The notes beneath the pieces were generated by a model. The model saw only the letters and a program-made list of their open reading frames with translations, did no database searches and was not told the origin of the DNA. The position numbers and the translations under genes were made by a program. From an uncultured Clostridia bacterium (GTDB taxonomy: Bacteria > Bacillota > Clostridia > Lachnospirales > CAG-274), in contig CAMOYW010000048.1 of assembly GCA_946630405.1 (NCBI GenBank), positions 1-6,746 on the forward strand: a stretch of DNA of 6,746 nucleotides. The letters are read 5' to 3'. This document shows positions 6,293-6,746 of this stretch, piece after piece (position 1 is the first letter of the stretch; every line of letters starts with the position of its first letter).

Positions 6293-6598
6293 TTACTCCT
6301 TGTCATCATCCTTTATCAGCCTGCAAATTACCCCTTTTTGAGTTATCGCTATTATTTTCCCCTTAGCCCTTTTGCCGAATCTGTCGTAAAGTCTTCCTGC
6401 GCTCATGCTTTCCCCGAGCACGGTGTGTACGCTGTTGGCAACGTGACCTATGATGCCGAGCCCTTTCAGCTTAACGGCAATGGCTTCATTGTCGTACTTG
6501 TTGTCGGGCTCTTTTTTAAGAATGACCGTGTGTCCCTTCTTGACTACATCGGTACCGTAATAATAGTTCATTCCCGTGATAGTGAAGTATGCCTTCAT
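6293..6598 (-). CDS. Stand-alone HIRAN-domain protein
   Basis: The 101-residue product is nearly all one HIRAN domain. Visible motifs are ITGMNYYYG (7-15), the central LKKEPDNKYDNEAIAV (27-42) and GIIGHVANS (48-56), followed by a short strand-rich extension with FGKRAKGKIIAI (74-85). HIRAN domains bind DNA ends; the best-studied example, in human HLTF, grips a 3' single-strand end. In bacteria they occur alone or fused to nucleases and helicases. This one has no partner domain, so it may be an adaptor or DNA-end sensor. The ATG has AAAGGAAG upstream at good spacing (complement of about 6605-6612). It is the first gene of a two-gene operon with the WYL regulator, 5 bases apart. No nuclease or helicase is seen beside it within the window, though the region right of 6746 is not visible. 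Confidence 0.9.
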   Translation of the reverse strand: MKAYFTITGMNYYYGTDVVKKGHTVILKKEPDNKYDNEAIAVKLKGLGIIGHVANSVHTVLGESMSAGRLYDRFGKRAKGKIIAITQKGVICRLIKDDDKE

Positions 6599-6642
6599 AG
6601 CTCATCTTCCTTTCTGATTGAATTATTTGCTCCGTTCTTTCC

Positions 6643-6664
6643 TGTAAGTATATAATACCATACA
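6643..6664. promoter_or_regulatory. Inverted repeat over the operon promoter, candidate operator
   Basis: TGTAAG (6643-6648) and CATACA (6659-6664) are inverted half-sites matching at 5 of 6 positions with 10 bases between. Nested inside is the perfect GTAT-ATA-ATAC palindrome (6648-6658). The repeat covers the predicted -10, the usual place for a repressor site. The WYL regulator encoded in the operon is the obvious candidate to bind it; this is inference. Confidence 0.4.
6652..6660 (-). promoter_or_regulatory. Probable extended -10 promoter of the HIRAN-WYL operon
   Basis: On the - strand this reads TGGTATTAT, an extended -10 that differs from consensus at one hexamer position. No good -35 is seen 17 bases upstream (the region is T-rich), as is usual for extended -10 promoters. 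The leader would be about 45 bases before the ATG at 6598. The same promoter style is used by the cluster at the left of the window. Confidence 0.55.
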
Positions 6665-6746
6665 ATGTGTCCCATAAAAATACCTCGATCAAGTATTTTG
6701 TGAATTTTTTAAAATTTTTTTTATAAGTTGCATATTTTTCCTTTAT
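6665..6746. other. A/T-rich upstream region, window edge
   Basis: No gene is seen. The stretch includes runs of A and T (6705-6723) that may be intrinsically curved and could act as an upstream promoter element for the leftward operon. Confidence 0.4.

Noticed and set aside
5670..6341. Long open frames on the + strand opposite the WYL and HIRAN genes
   Set aside because: Their products are Phe/Val/Tyr-rich shadows of the clear WYL and HIRAN reading frames, without matching ribosome sites or domains.

Overview
The window looks like chromosomal DNA of a low- to mid-GC Firmicute, most likely a gut-type Clostridia member. The grounds are strong GGAGG-type ribosome sites, extended -10 promoters (TGnTATAAT), intrinsic terminators with T-runs, a secreted clostripain-family protease, and protein families (DUF6765, WYL regulators) common in that class. 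This placement rests on style and protein families only; no marker gene is present.

Layout. Positions 12-51 carry the terminator of an upstream gene outside the window. A promoter near 107-135 then drives a rightward cluster: a four-helix membrane protein of unknown function (175-762), a DUF6765 protein with a His/Asp-rich, probably metal-binding core (755-1858, TTG start), a six-helix DUF308/HdeD-like membrane protein (1858-2391) and, after 61 bases, a large secreted C11 (clostripain-like) cysteine protease (2453-4921). The first three genes overlap (8 bp, then 1 bp) and are probably translationally coupled. The protease may be read with them or from a weak promoter of its own. A strong terminator at 4943-4983 closes the cluster.

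Positions 4922-5297 hold no convincing gene. They contain two convergent terminators and, between them, a palindromic repeat that seems to have been split by a 54-bp structured insertion flanked by the direct repeat GACCTAT.

The right part is a leftward two-gene operon: a small stand-alone HIRAN-domain protein (6598-6293) followed 5 bases later by a WYL-domain transcriptional regulator (6287-5298). Its probable promoter (6652-6660) lies inside an imperfect inverted repeat (6643-6664) that could be the regulator's own operator. WYL regulators often control DNA-damage or anti-phage functions and HIRAN domains recognise DNA ends, so this pair is the best candidate here for a little-described system, though no effector enzyme is visible. 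The membrane-hydrolase-membrane trio is the second candidate.
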